64,000 nucleotides of DNA from Oceanococcus atlanticus. Lineage in GTDB: Bacteria > Pseudomonadota > Gammaproteobacteria > Nevskiales > Oceanococcaceae. The DNA lies in contig NZ_AQQV01000001.1 in the NCBI RefSeq assembly GCF_002088235.1, forward strand, positions 744,001 through 808,000, written 5' to 3'. How positions within the stretch are numbered: the stretch's first letter is position 1; the number at the start of each line of letters is the position of its first letter. Shown here piece after piece: positions 35,795 to 45,235 of the stretch. The translations under genes were made by a program, and so were the position numbers. The notes below the pieces were generated by a model that did no database searches, had not been told where the DNA came from, and saw only the letters and a program-made list of their open reading frames with translations.

Positions 35795-36688
35795 CTAAGC
35801 AGCCTGGGTGGGCGACTTTCCGGCCACCCAGTCTTTAATCTGGACCACACGTGGTGACAACTTAGCGCCTTCGGCCAGGACGCAATCGCGCCCACTCGCC
35901 TTGGCCAGATAGAGCGCTTCATCGGCACGGCGCAGCACCGCTGTAGGTTCGGCAACCTCGCCACGCCGCAGGTTGGCCACGCCGATGCTCGCGGTAACTT
36001 CGACACGACAAGGCGTGTCAGCGCCGGCACGTGTGGTGACATGCTTCTTAATCGCCTCACGCAAACGCTCGGCCTGCTGGGTGGCCTGATCCAGGCTGGT
36101 TTCAGGGCTGATAATGGCCAGTTCTTCGCCACCAAATCGCGCAACAATATCGGCGCTGCGTGACAGGCGCTGAACCAATTCGGCAATTTCCACCAGGACT
36201 TGATCTCCGACCTGGTGACCATGCGTGTCATTGACCGCCTTGAAGCGATCAATATCCAGCAACATCAATGACAACGGTTTGTTGTTGCGCACTGCTCGAG
36301 CATGTTCAATCAACAGTTGATGATCGAAAAAGCGGCGGTTATAGATGCCGGTCAAACCATCGGTGATGCACTCCCGCTCCAGGCGTACCAGACGGCGGGC
36401 ATCATGAATGCCGGCGGCAGACAGCTGACTCACCATCAAGATAAACCAGCTGCCAAACAGCAAGATGGTCGGAATGATCAGCTCGTCCGCCAGCTTCACG
36501 CTGGTTTTGTGACCCAGCGCATAAGCCGAGTAGCAGCCAATCATCACAACAACCAGGGCGGCGAGCCAGTGCCAACCCCGACGGCTGGCGCCTTTGGGCA
36601 GTTCCGTAACCAGCCGGCGCACCGGCAGCAGAGCGGTCAGCAGCAAGCCTGCCGCAGCAATGATCATGGCTGATTTGAGCAGTTCCAT
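35795..36688 (-). CDS. Membrane diguanylate cyclase (GGDEF)
   Basis: A 297-residue enzyme making cyclic di-GMP from two GTP. The N-terminus has three predicted membrane helices (MIIAAAGLLLTALLP, WLAALVVVMIGCYSAYALG, IIPTILLFGSWFILMVSQL) and no separate sensor domain. The GGDEF domain begins at DGLTGIYNRRFFD. The active loop is FGGEEL, and the product-inhibition I-site RSAD lies five residues before it, so activity and feedback control are both expected. ATG 36688 has a strong GGGGAG ribosome site; a GTG at 36724 is also in frame. No c-di-GMP effector is adjacent. Confidence 0.9.
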   Translation of the reverse strand: MELLKSAMIIAAAGLLLTALLPVRRLVTELPKGASRRGWHWLAALVVVMIGCYSAYALGHKTSVKLADELIIPTILLFGSWFILMVSQLSAAGIHDARRLVRLERECITDGLTGIYNRRFFDHQLLIEHARAVRNNKPLSLMLLDIDRFKAVNDTHGHQVGDQVLVEIAELVQRLSRSADIVARFGGEELAIISPETSLDQATQQAERLREAIKKHVTTRAGADTPCRVEVTASIGVANLRRGEVAEPTAVLRRADEALYLAKASGRDCVLAEGAKLSPRVVQIKDWVAGKSPTQAA

Positions 36689-36790
36689 CACAGCTCCCCT
36701 GAAAGTTATGGGGCCAGTTTTCACCAGCGACCGTCAACTTTCCGTTAACAGGTTCGGGTTTGCTGTGCGTGTGCAAAGCGCGTGCCGCCA

Positions 36791-36807
36791 AGTCCTCGGC
36801 GAGGACT
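36791..36807. repeat. Perfect 8+1+8 inverted repeat between P450 and diguanylate cyclase
   Basis: AGTCCTCG-G-CGAGGACT lies 44 bases past the P450 stop and about 100 bases before the diguanylate cyclase start. There is no T-run, so it is a hairpin or protein site rather than a standard terminator. The loop of one base favours a DNA site over an RNA hairpin. Confidence 0.4.
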
Positions 36808-36850
36808 CTGGCGCCATCACGTAAGGCCGAGCCAGGTCGACCGTGCAAGT

Positions 36851-38227
36851 TTAGTTGCGGTAGCCGTTGACCTTGAGCTTGTAACTCATGGCCGGGCCGG
36901 GCGTCGGCGCGGTCTTGGTCTTCAGCTGATAGTCCGGCGACTCCAGGGACAGATCCAGGCGATAGAACAGTCGGGCCATGGTCAGGGCCAGCTGCACCTC
37001 AGCCAGGGATTTGCCCAGACAGGTGTGCGGCCCGCGACCGTACGGCGAATACGCGCCGGTCTGGCGATGCTCTGCACGCGGCTTTTCGTAACGATCCACG
37101 TCGAAGGTGTAAGGGTCCGGGTACAGCTCTTCCATGAAGTGCGGCACGCAGGTGGCGATGTAGATCATCTCGCCTTCATGGAACTGGTGACCTTCGAACA
37201 CGAAGTCCTTGTTGGCACAGCGCATTTGCGCCACCGCGATGGGATACAGACGCATGGTTTCCATGATCGCCGCCTGCAGCACCGGTATTTTCTTCATTAG
37301 GCCTGCTTCATCGATGTCGCCATCGGCAAACAAAGCGTCGACCTCCGCATGAATTCTGGCCAGCACATCGGGGTTCTTGAGCACCGTGTAGGTGATCGCT
37401 GCCGTGGTGTTGGCCACCGTATCCAACCCGGCCACATAGGGTGCAACCAGCTGCAGGCGCAAATTGTGGTCGGGCATGATGTGCGAGCCATTGAGGTTGG
37501 CCTGCATGATGTCGTCGATCAGATTGCGGTTTTCTTCGCTGCGCGCATCGGGATTGGCCAGGTACTCGGCGCGCATCTTGTCGCCCAGCTCAAACACGCG
37601 TTGCTTGGCCTTGCGATAGGCCGGATTCAGCAACAAAAACCGCGGACGCTGACGCGTGACCAGCACATTCAGAATGTTGAGAATGGTGACGCGGATATCT
37701 TCCACGTACTCCAGTGGAGCGCTGCCGGTCAGAATGGTGCCGAGCTGGTCTGTAACCATGAATTGGAAGGCCTGCAGCACCGGCACCTTGGTGCCCGGTT
37801 TCCAATCGCGCTCAATCGAGCCATCAGTAATCTTCAGCAGCTGGTTGTAACGGCCTTTGATCGCATCCTTGGAATAACCGTGGCGCAAGATTTCACGCAT
37901 TTCCTTGTGGTCATCACCGTCGGCACCAGGCAGAGCCAGATGCGCGTCGAACTCCTTGACCAGGCCCTGCCAGAACTCTTTTGAACGCAAGCACTCCTTG
38001 CCCTCGCGCGTGCCCATGAAGGTGGCCGCTTCGACCCCGCCCATCACCTTGTATGGCTTGCCCAGAATGTTGATCTTGAACACCGGCCCGTGTTTGCGAT
38101 AGCAATCGACAAAAAACTTGGCGGGATCCTTGGCCATGTCCAGGGTGTTCCCGATCAAAGGCAGGCCGGCAACCTTAGGCGTGGTTTTGGTCGCGATGTT
38201 GTCAGAAATCTCTGCGGTGGCGCTCAC
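36851..38227 (-). CDS. Cytochrome P450
   Basis: A 458-residue haem-thiolate monooxygenase. The heme ligand is Cys403 in YGRGPHTCLG, the oxygen-binding I-helix motif is AGLDTVANT, and the K-helix motif is ETMR. There is no N-terminal membrane anchor, so the enzyme is soluble, as for most bacterial P450s. GTG 38227 was chosen because AAGGA lies seven bases upstream; the longer frame from a TTG at 38257 is less likely. It stands alone without a ferredoxin or reductase gene nearby, so electrons must come from proteins encoded elsewhere. The substrate is unknown; sterol- or lipid-type cargo is plausible from neighbours, but this is inference. Confidence 0.9.
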   Translation of the reverse strand: MSATAEISDNIATKTTPKVAGLPLIGNTLDMAKDPAKFFVDCYRKHGPVFKINILGKPYKVMGGVEAATFMGTREGKECLRSKEFWQGLVKEFDAHLALPGADGDDHKEMREILRHGYSKDAIKGRYNQLLKITDGSIERDWKPGTKVPVLQAFQFMVTDQLGTILTGSAPLEYVEDIRVTILNILNVLVTRQRPRFLLLNPAYRKAKQRVFELGDKMRAEYLANPDARSEENRNLIDDIMQANLNGSHIMPDHNLRLQLVAPYVAGLDTVANTTAAITYTVLKNPDVLARIHAEVDALFADGDIDEAGLMKKIPVLQAAIMETMRLYPIAVAQMRCANKDFVFEGHQFHEGEMIYIATCVPHFMEELYPDPYTFDVDRYEKPRAEHRQTGAYSPYGRGPHTCLGKSLAEVQLALTMARLFYRLDLSLESPDYQLKTKTAPTPGPAMSYKLKVNGYRN

Positions 38228-38269
38228 AATCAGTCCTTGTCGTTCAAGACGGCACAATTTAAGGAATAT

Positions 38270-38286
38270 ACCTCAATTCGTGAGGT
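38270..38286. promoter_or_regulatory. Inverted repeat upstream of the P450 gene
   Basis: ACCTCA-ATTCG-TGAGGT is a 6+5+6 inverted repeat 42 bases upstream of the P450 GTG, directly before a TATATT on the minus strand that could be a -10 box. It is a candidate operator; no regulator gene is adjacent. Confidence 0.4.
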
Positions 38287-38351
38287 GATTCGATCTTACT
38301 GAGTTCCCAGCGCAGCCGATTCGGCCATTAGGACTAAGGCCCCAGAGATAA

Positions 38352-38380
38352 AAAAACCCGCGCCTTAAGCGCGGGTTTTT
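38352..38380 (-). terminator. Rho-independent terminator after the beta-helix cytochrome gene
   Basis: Stem CCCGCGC (38357-38363) with GCGCGGG (38369-38375), loop CTTAA, flanked by an A-run and a T-run on both sides. It lies 20 bases past the stop at 38400 on the minus strand and could work in both directions. Confidence 0.85.
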
Positions 38381-38399
38381 GGTCATACCGGAATCGAAG

Positions 38400-41369
38400 C
38401 TAGCGCCCGAAAATGCCGCCGCCACCGCTGCTGCAGGCATCGGCATTGGGGTAGGTTTCATCGACCACGTCATTGATCCAGCGCGTGATCAATTCGAAGG
38501 CTTCTTCGTCGACCACACTGCGCGCCAACGGCGGCATCTTTTCGGTCAACTTATCGGCCTCGAAGCCAAGGCGGAAGGGCACGATGGAATCCGCGGCGCT
38601 TCCGGGCACGATGTCGTACTCATGTCCGCCACGGCCATCACTGCCGGTCGCTGTCGGGCCTTTGCAGATACCGTAGGTGTCGTTCACCGGACGGAATACA
38701 TCCATGTAGAAACCGGTGTTCTGGGCCATGCCGCGCGGGTTGTGGCAATGCGCACAATTGACCTCCAGATAAGAGCGTACGCGCGCCTCGATATCCTCAT
38801 CCGAATTGGCCGGATGGCCCGAGTCACCAGGCACATTGAAGATCGGGTTGCGTTCAACACTGGTCACATAGCCCGTCACCGGATTGAGGACGAGCTCCGG
38901 ACAGTTGCCCATCAAGCCATTCTGGCACCAGTACATCAACTGATTCTGGCCCGCGACCGGATGGGCATCAACGCCATGAGCCAACGGCGATTCACTGGAG
39001 AACGGCAGGTTCAGGTTACGCGGCTTGGGACCGATCGGTGCGGCGCCTGTCTCCGCGTCATCGTTGGCATGGCAGGTCAGACACTGATTGGCGTTGGGTA
39101 GCAGGTAGCTGTCCGTCGAGCCGGTGTGACGCACACCACTGTGCACATCGGTGTAATCCCAGCTCACCGCCACACTGCCACCGCCCTGGGCCAGATGAGC
39201 CACGCGCTGACCATTTTCCTCGCTCCAGATGTACTCAAGACCGTCCCAGTAAACCTGGCCTCCGGAGGTTTTGCGCTTGATCAGCAAACGCGTTTCCGCA
39301 GCCACTTCGGTTTGTGCATCCTCATCGGCGAAAGAGAAGGTCTTGGCCAGGATGGTGCCCACCGGGAACAAAATGGTCGCATTGATGTTGTCCTGACCAT
39401 CGCGGTACAGCGCCTTCTGGCCCTCCGGAATGTAGGCAACGCGATACTTGGTCGAGAAGTCCGAGAACAACTTGGAGTTGAGCACAAACGGAACACCACG
39501 TCCGTTGGGCAGGCTCATCGGATCCTGCGGATCACTGAACAGATGGTACTGATCCAGGGTCGGGCAATTGACTTCATAGGCGGCTGCATTGATCTGCCCT
39601 GCTGCAACCGTGGCCTCGCACAACTGCTTGACCAACTCGTCGCCAGGTGCCGGGTCGATCGTGCCGGACGGCACGAACGGCGGGATCACGATCGGATCCA
39701 GCGGCGGCAGATTTTCACCGTACTCGGCAACACAATCATGCGGTGACATGTCGGTGTCGGATGGGAAATTGGGCAAACTGGCAACGTTATCAAGCACCGC
39801 TGCGATCAGATTTGCCGGGTTACCCAGATCCAGGCCAAGCAACACTTCCAGACCATCAAGGCCGTGGAAGTTGGCATAGGTCAGGCTGTCGTCGGCGAAT
39901 TCATTGTCGCCATCGATGCACGAGGACCACCACTTCGGTTTGATGCGCTCGCCCTGATCATCAAACTTGTAAGCGTTGTAGCGACATTCCGGGTTGGGGT
40001 ACTGATTGCCCTGGATCGGTTTGCCGTCTTCGTCCTGCGGGATCGGCTGACCCTGATCATCCGTGGGGTACGGGCAATCGCTCAGATCATCGAGATAACC
40101 GTCCCAGATAATGTGGCCGCCACGGTACCCAGCCCCGCCGGTCAGGTTCTTAAGACCCACGATCATGGGGAAGGCCGAGGTCACCTGCGAACCGCCGCTG
40201 GCCAGAATCGTGGCCAGATCGGGTTGCGGCAAGTCATTGCCGTTGTCGCGGAAGGTGTTGCCCCAGATGTGCACACCCTCGGTGTACAGATCCAGACGCC
40301 GATCACCCGGCACGCCCAGCACTTCGTAACTGGTGTGCACGATGCCCGCCGTACCGTGGTTTTCGAACACATTGTCGAACACGTCGATCTTGTCGTAGGC
40401 CAAGGTGATCATGCCCACACCGCGCGGCACGTTGGACACGATGCTGCCCGGTTCGGCGAAGTTGTAGGTGTTGTTGTTGCGCGCATGGTTGCGGTACATC
40501 CGCGTACGCTGACCGTAGCGGGTCAAACCATCCAGGTCGTACACCAGGAAACCGCCGGTATTACACTCGGCCAGGTTGTCGACGTATTCGCCACCGCGCA
40601 CGTTTTCGATTTCAAAACCGAATACGTTGAAGGCTGCACGGCTGTTGCGAATGATCGCGTTGTCGGTTTGACCGACATAAATACCGGCGTCGGAAGCGCC
40701 CACAGACTCACTGTATTCGACCAGGATGTTCTGCGAGTTGACCGGGTAGATCCCGTAACGGCCTGAAGCCACGCTGACCGTGTAGTCCGGCGAGGTGGTA
40801 TCGGTTTCCAGCGGATTCGGGTTGGCCGGATTATGCCGCGCCGGATCGGTACAAGCGATGTTCATCTTCTCGCTGTAGTTATCCGCCGTAATGGTGTCTT
40901 CTTCATCGGTGTTACGCCCGCTGGACCACAAGGCGCGCACGCGGCGCAAGGTGCCGTGATCAACGCCCTGCAACTTGAAAGCGTCCCCGGGGGTGTCCAG
41001 CACGGTCAGATCTTCGACCGTGATACCGCGCACCGTCGAGGCCAGAAAACCCTCTTGAGAACCGCTGTTCTTGAACGACAGTACGGTCTTGTCCATACCC
41101 TGGCCACGCACCAGGATGTTTTCCGTACTCGAAATCTGCAGCCCGGTGGCCAGCTCGAAATACCCTTCGGCAAATTCGATGACATCCTTGGGTTTGACCT
41201 GGACCATGGCCTCAACCATGTCCGCCGTGGCGTTCACACCCGGCTCGATGACAAACACACGACCTTCGCCGCCCCCAACCGTGCCACCACCTGGCTCATC
41301 GCGACCGGCGCCATTGCAGGCGACCAGCAGCACAGCCATCAGGGCGGCAAAAATTCCCCGATACATCAT
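38400..41369 (-). CDS. Lipoprotein fusing a parallel beta-helix domain to a diheme cytochrome c
   Basis: A 989-residue exported protein. The signal ends in lipobox LLVACN, followed by a Gly-rich linker. Residues ~30-430 are parallel beta-helix repeats (runs such as NAIIRNSRAAFNVFGFEIEN and VDNLAECNTGGFLVYD). A Cys-containing linker leads to a C-terminal domain (~590-989) with two CxxCH heme motifs: CLTCH at residues 763-767 and CAHCH at 872-876. This domain resembles the SO2930-type diheme cytochromes, which I recall as often encoded next to a separate beta-helix gene. The start is ATG 41369 (ATG 41366 and GTG 41381 are alternatives). Redox chemistry on a polysaccharide or surface substrate is a guess; function unknown. 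Confidence 0.8.
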   Translation of the reverse strand: MMYRGIFAALMAVLLVACNGAGRDEPGGGTVGGGEGRVFVIEPGVNATADMVEAMVQVKPKDVIEFAEGYFELATGLQISSTENILVRGQGMDKTVLSFKNSGSQEGFLASTVRGITVEDLTVLDTPGDAFKLQGVDHGTLRRVRALWSSGRNTDEEDTITADNYSEKMNIACTDPARHNPANPNPLETDTTSPDYTVSVASGRYGIYPVNSQNILVEYSESVGASDAGIYVGQTDNAIIRNSRAAFNVFGFEIENVRGGEYVDNLAECNTGGFLVYDLDGLTRYGQRTRMYRNHARNNNTYNFAEPGSIVSNVPRGVGMITLAYDKIDVFDNVFENHGTAGIVHTSYEVLGVPGDRRLDLYTEGVHIWGNTFRDNGNDLPQPDLATILASGGSQVTSAFPMIVGLKNLTGGAGYRGGHIIWDGYLDDLSDCPYPTDDQGQPIPQDEDGKPIQGNQYPNPECRYNAYKFDDQGERIKPKWWSSCIDGDNEFADDSLTYANFHGLDGLEVLLGLDLGNPANLIAAVLDNVASLPNFPSDTDMSPHDCVAEYGENLPPLDPIVIPPFVPSGTIDPAPGDELVKQLCEATVAAGQINAAAYEVNCPTLDQYHLFSDPQDPMSLPNGRGVPFVLNSKLFSDFSTKYRVAYIPEGQKALYRDGQDNINATILFPVGTILAKTFSFADEDAQTEVAAETRLLIKRKTSGGQVYWDGLEYIWSEENGQRVAHLAQGGGSVAVSWDYTDVHSGVRHTGSTDSYLLPNANQCLTCHANDDAETGAAPIGPKPRNLNLPFSSESPLAHGVDAHPVAGQNQLMYWCQNGLMGNCPELVLNPVTGYVTSVERNPIFNVPGDSGHPANSDEDIEARVRSYLEVNCAHCHNPRGMAQNTGFYMDVFRPVNDTYGICKGPTATGSDGRGGHEYDIVPGSAADSIVPFRLGFEADKLTEKMPPLARSVVDEEAFELITRWINDVVDETYPNADACSSGGGGIFGR

Positions 41370-41459
41370 TGTGATATTCACTCAGCAGTTCCCGTTGTCA
41401 TTAAAGCGAAACGTCCGCCTGGTCTCAATCGTAATTTCTTGCGAGCAACACGCTGCGCC

Positions 41460-43676
41460 CTACTCCACACCGTCTTCACGCAGGCCATTGACCACCAGCC
41501 TACGGGTAACACGGCCAGTGAAGTCTGCGGGTTCCAGCAGGCGCAAACGCTGCAGGTACGGCTTCATGGCGTCACTGATCTGCACCCGCGTGAGCCCCGC
41601 CAGCAGCAGCCTCCACTTCGGCAACCGCGCGGCCTGCGCTTTGGCCGCTAGCAAGACACGGGCCAGCACCTGTTCCTGATCGGTAAAGTCACAACCCAGC
41701 GGGTATTCCGGAAAGCCGCCTTCGTCTCGGTATGGCATGAGCAACTGCTCAAGTCGCTGCGGGGTGTTGTAGCGGTATGACTCCGGTATGACATAGTCAC
41801 GCTCAATTTTTCCAGCCTGCTTGGCCTGCTCAAGCAGCCCGTCCTGAAAACGTGAATCGGCGATATTGATCAGCGCCTTGGCCACCTGGGCATCGCTGCG
41901 CGAACGCAGGTCGGCAACCCCGTACTCGGTGATCACGATATCGCGCAGATGGCGCGGTATGGTGCAGTGGGCATAGTTGAAAACGATATTCGAAGTCACC
42001 GCGCCGTCGGCGCTTTCACGTGTTGCCCGGACCATCAGAATCGAGCGCCCGGTCGGCAACTGATGGGCCATGGCCACAAAGTTGTATTGTCCGCCCACCC
42101 CGGACACCACCCGCCCGTCGGCCAGGCCATCCGAAGCCACCGCACCGCTCAAGGTCACCAGCATGCCGGTGTTGATAAAACGGGCCTCGATACGTTGCGC
42201 CTTGTAAAGCGCCGGGTTGCGATCCAGCTGATTGATCTTGTCGACACCGGTCATGAAAAACAGACGGCGCTCCGCTTCCGGCATGCGCCTGAGGGTGTCG
42301 TAGAAATCGCGCGGCCCGAGAAAGAACCCGCCGTGCAACACCACGCCATTGCGCAGATGCGTGCCCAGACACTTGGCGGCGAGTCGTGCGCGTGACTCGG
42401 GAATCGCCAGATTGGCCATGATGCGCTCGCCATCCGGTGCGATCACATGCCCAAGCTCGTAGCGACAGTCGTCACGAAAAACACCGTGGTACTGAAGGAT
42501 CTCGAACTCATGGGTGCGGATCACGCGCTCGCCTTCCGCCTCCATCAGGTCCAGCACCTGTGGCGTCAGCTGCTCGCTGATCTGCCCCCGGTTAAGCAAA
42601 GCCTGCAGATGCTCATCGTCATACACGCGGCGCTTGAGGATGCCGGCCTGGTAGAGCGACATGAAACCGTCGACAAACATCTCGGTCGCCCCGTACAGCC
42701 CACGCTCGAAAGCGTCGCGTCCGCCGATTCGCTCGATCAGATGCGCATGATCGCGCTCTGCGCCGGTGTCCTTGAGCAAGGCGCGATAGCGCGTATTGTC
42801 CTGATGGCGCAAGCGCAGGGCATGAACAATCGCATCGCCCAGCGCGCCGATGCCGATCTGCAAGGTGCCGCCATCGCGAACCAGGCTGCTGGCATGCACA
42901 CCAACCAGATAATCCGGCGTGGTCACGGCCAGCTTGGGCGTGGAGAACAGGGTGCGGGTTTGGGCCGGGTGATCCAGCACCAGATCGAATTCGGCTGCCG
43001 CCACCTCCGCGTCCTGATACATGTAAGGCAGGTTCTGATTGACCTCGCCAACCACCACATGGGGGCGTCCACTTTCGCGCAGCAAGCGCAGCAGCTCCGG
43101 TGAGGTATCGGGATTAGCCGACAGGCTGTAACGTGTCGCCCCATCAACCTCGCGCTTGCTGACCTGCTGGGCCGCCACATTGCAGCCCTGCTCGAACACA
43201 TCGCGGGCGGCATGGGTGTAGTTGGAACTGATGTAGTGCTGCTGCGCATGAGCATTGCCCATGCGACTGCCAGGCTTGAAGAAGAATTCGTAGACCTCGA
43301 CATTGGGCGGCAAGCGCCCGGCGCTGAGATCGGCGGCATAGACCAGATCAGGGCAATCGGCGTAAACCCGCGCCACAAACGGCTCGAGAAAGGCCTTCTC
43401 CACCGCGCTGCTGCCACGTGGTTTTTCCAGCGTCAGCGCGGTGAGTATGCGCAAGGTGATGCTGGGGTCTTCACAGGCCCGAGCATACAACGCATTGATC
43501 AGAGCCGCCGGCTTACCCAAGCCCAACGGCATACCGATCGAGATGGTTTTGCCCACCCGGGCAATGATGTCGCCAACACATGCGTTGACGTCCTTGTGTA
43601 GCGTCGGCAAGAGCGCTCTCCTGCAAGCCAGATCGACTGCGCATTGCAGCACGTTCCCGACCTTGTCGCCACGCAT
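41460..43676 (-). CDS. Acetyl-CoA hydrolase/transferase family protein
   Basis: A 738-residue protein of the acetyl-CoA hydrolase/CoA-transferase family. Visible blocks are GGTLQIGIGALGDAIVHALRL in the middle, GLADGRVVSGVGGQYNFVAMA near residue 530 and ITEYGVADLRSRS, which are typical of the C-terminal acetyl-CoA hydrolase domain. Such enzymes use acetate, succinate or other acyl groups to move CoA. It is longer than the ~500-residue enzymes, with extra N-terminal sequence and a C-terminal tail of ~90 residues. ATG 43676 gives no clear ribosome site, so the true start could be further inside. The substrate is not determined. It follows 90 bases upstream of the beta-helix gene on the same strand. 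Confidence 0.82.
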   Translation of the reverse strand: MRGDKVGNVLQCAVDLACRRALLPTLHKDVNACVGDIIARVGKTISIGMPLGLGKPAALINALYARACEDPSITLRILTALTLEKPRGSSAVEKAFLEPFVARVYADCPDLVYAADLSAGRLPPNVEVYEFFFKPGSRMGNAHAQQHYISSNYTHAARDVFEQGCNVAAQQVSKREVDGATRYSLSANPDTSPELLRLLRESGRPHVVVGEVNQNLPYMYQDAEVAAAEFDLVLDHPAQTRTLFSTPKLAVTTPDYLVGVHASSLVRDGGTLQIGIGALGDAIVHALRLRHQDNTRYRALLKDTGAERDHAHLIERIGGRDAFERGLYGATEMFVDGFMSLYQAGILKRRVYDDEHLQALLNRGQISEQLTPQVLDLMEAEGERVIRTHEFEILQYHGVFRDDCRYELGHVIAPDGERIMANLAIPESRARLAAKCLGTHLRNGVVLHGGFFLGPRDFYDTLRRMPEAERRLFFMTGVDKINQLDRNPALYKAQRIEARFINTGMLVTLSGAVASDGLADGRVVSGVGGQYNFVAMAHQLPTGRSILMVRATRESADGAVTSNIVFNYAHCTIPRHLRDIVITEYGVADLRSRSDAQVAKALINIADSRFQDGLLEQAKQAGKIERDYVIPESYRYNTPQRLEQLLMPYRDEGGFPEYPLGCDFTDQEQVLARVLLAAKAQAARLPKWRLLLAGLTRVQISDAMKPYLQRLRLLEPADFTGRVTRRLVVNGLREDGVE

Positions 43677-43742
43677 GCGAGCGTCACACCAGTGTCATGC
43701 GCACGCCCTAAGCTGCCGGGTTGATTCCACAGGTCGCCCAAC

Positions 43743-45194
43743 ATGTCCGCATCCACCTCACTGACCCGCCGTCAAATGCTTCGCCGCCTCGGTCTGGGAG
43801 CCGGTGCCGGGCTGCTGCTTCCGGGCTGCAATGGTGGCCGCGGATTCGCCCCGCAGCGCAGTATCTCGCCGTTTCAGCCCCGCGGCCTGCACGTCAGTCT
43901 GCCGGGTGATGCGCACAGCTCACGCGCGGTGACCTGGTTTACCGATGGCGTCGAAGCCCCACAGTCCGTTGTCGAATATGACGTAGTCACGCCCGGCATG
44001 AGCGCCCAGGAGATTCAAACCGCGCCGCTGCGCCATCAGGTTGAGGCCGAGTCTGAACCCACAACAGGCATTGACGCCTACACCCATCGGGCACGTTTCG
44101 AGATCGACCCGGAGCTGCCGCTGCGCTATCGGGTGGGCTCCGCCGCGGGTTTCTCGCCGGTCAAGGTCGTGCAGACCACCCCAAGCGACACCTGGCGCTT
44201 TGTTCATTTTGGCGATCAGGGCGTCAACCATCGCGCGGAACAGCTGACCCAGGCGCTCAGCCAGGAAGACTACGATCTGCTGCTGATTGCCGGCGATCTG
44301 TCCTATGCCAATGGCGACCAGCCGATCTGGGACGACTGGTTTGAGCTGATGTCGCCGATCATGAGCGAGCGCGTGACCATGACCGCGCCCGGTAACCATG
44401 AACAAAAGGATTTTGGTGGCGATGCGTTCAAGAATCGCTTTACCCACCCCGGCACCCTAACCAGCGATCTTTTCGGTGCCGAGCCGCCCAACAGCTTCTA
44501 CAGCTTCGACTACAACCGTGTGCACTTCCTGGTCACCACGGCCGGCGCCCTGATCGGCGATGGCACCCTGCCTGTCGAACTGGCCAATATCGAACTGGAT
44601 CTGGCCAATGCCGCGTTGCGCCGGGCTGCCGGGCAGATCGATTTCATCGTGGTGATGCAGCATTTCACCATCTGGACCGACCAGGAAGGACGCTCACCGG
44701 CCAACCCCACCCTGGTTGCCCTGGAAGAGAATATTTTCCTGCGTTACGGGGTCGATGTAGCTTTGGTGGGCCACGACCACGTCTACCAGCGCTCCGTACC
44801 CATGATGCTGGGCCTGCCCAATCTGCTGGGTTACGTGCAGATGATGGTCGGCACAGGCGGCGCCTCGATCCGCCTGTTCGATGACAACGGCCCGCAGAGC
44901 TGGTCGGCCAAGGAGTTTGTCGGCATCGGCTATGCCAGCTACGAAGTCGACGGGGACACCATCCGCGGTGTTTTCAAAGGCGCCCCGCCGCTGGACATGA
45001 GCGAGGAAGGGCGCCAGTTTGCCGAGGAAGGCTTCCGCGTCATCGACGAATTCGAAATCAAGGCACGCGGTCGCATCCTGGCCCAGCGCTTCGTTCATAA
45101 GCCACGCCCGGCCGAGGTCTTACTCGCTGATTTCGATGCCATCGAGCGTCACACCCTGGAGCGCAACGCGCATGCGCTGAAGCACTGCGGCTAG
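43743..45194 (+). CDS. Purple acid phosphatase-like metallophosphoesterase, TAT-exported
   Basis: A 483-residue protein. It starts with a twin-arginine-type signal (LTRRQMLRRLGLGAGAGLLL) ending in a lipobox-like PGC. A short N-terminal beta domain precedes the calcineurin-like fold with the purple acid phosphatase motifs: GDQG, AGDLSYAN, GNHE, a QH pair in VMQHFTIW, and GHDHVYQRS. The spacing matches the dinuclear Fe-Zn/Mn site. It should release phosphate from organic phosphoesters in the periplasm. The start is ATG 43743. It is divergent from the acetyl-CoA hydrolase gene, with 66 bases between. Confidence 0.87.
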   Translation: MSASTSLTRRQMLRRLGLGAGAGLLLPGCNGGRGFAPQRSISPFQPRGLHVSLPGDAHSSRAVTWFTDGVEAPQSVVEYDVVTPGMSAQEIQTAPLRHQVEAESEPTTGIDAYTHRARFEIDPELPLRYRVGSAAGFSPVKVVQTTPSDTWRFVHFGDQGVNHRAEQLTQALSQEDYDLLLIAGDLSYANGDQPIWDDWFELMSPIMSERVTMTAPGNHEQKDFGGDAFKNRFTHPGTLTSDLFGAEPPNSFYSFDYNRVHFLVTTAGALIGDGTLPVELANIELDLANAALRRAAGQIDFIVVMQHFTIWTDQEGRSPANPTLVALEENIFLRYGVDVALVGHDHVYQRSVPMMLGLPNLLGYVQMMVGTGGASIRLFDDNGPQSWSAKEFVGIGYASYEVDGDTIRGVFKGAPPLDMSEEGRQFAEEGFRVIDEFEIKARGRILAQRFVHKPRPAEVLLADFDAIERHTLERNAHALKHCG

Positions 45195-45235
45195 CGCAGC
45201 TTGCTGCAAAAACCGTTCTGCCGGGCAGCGCCGGC

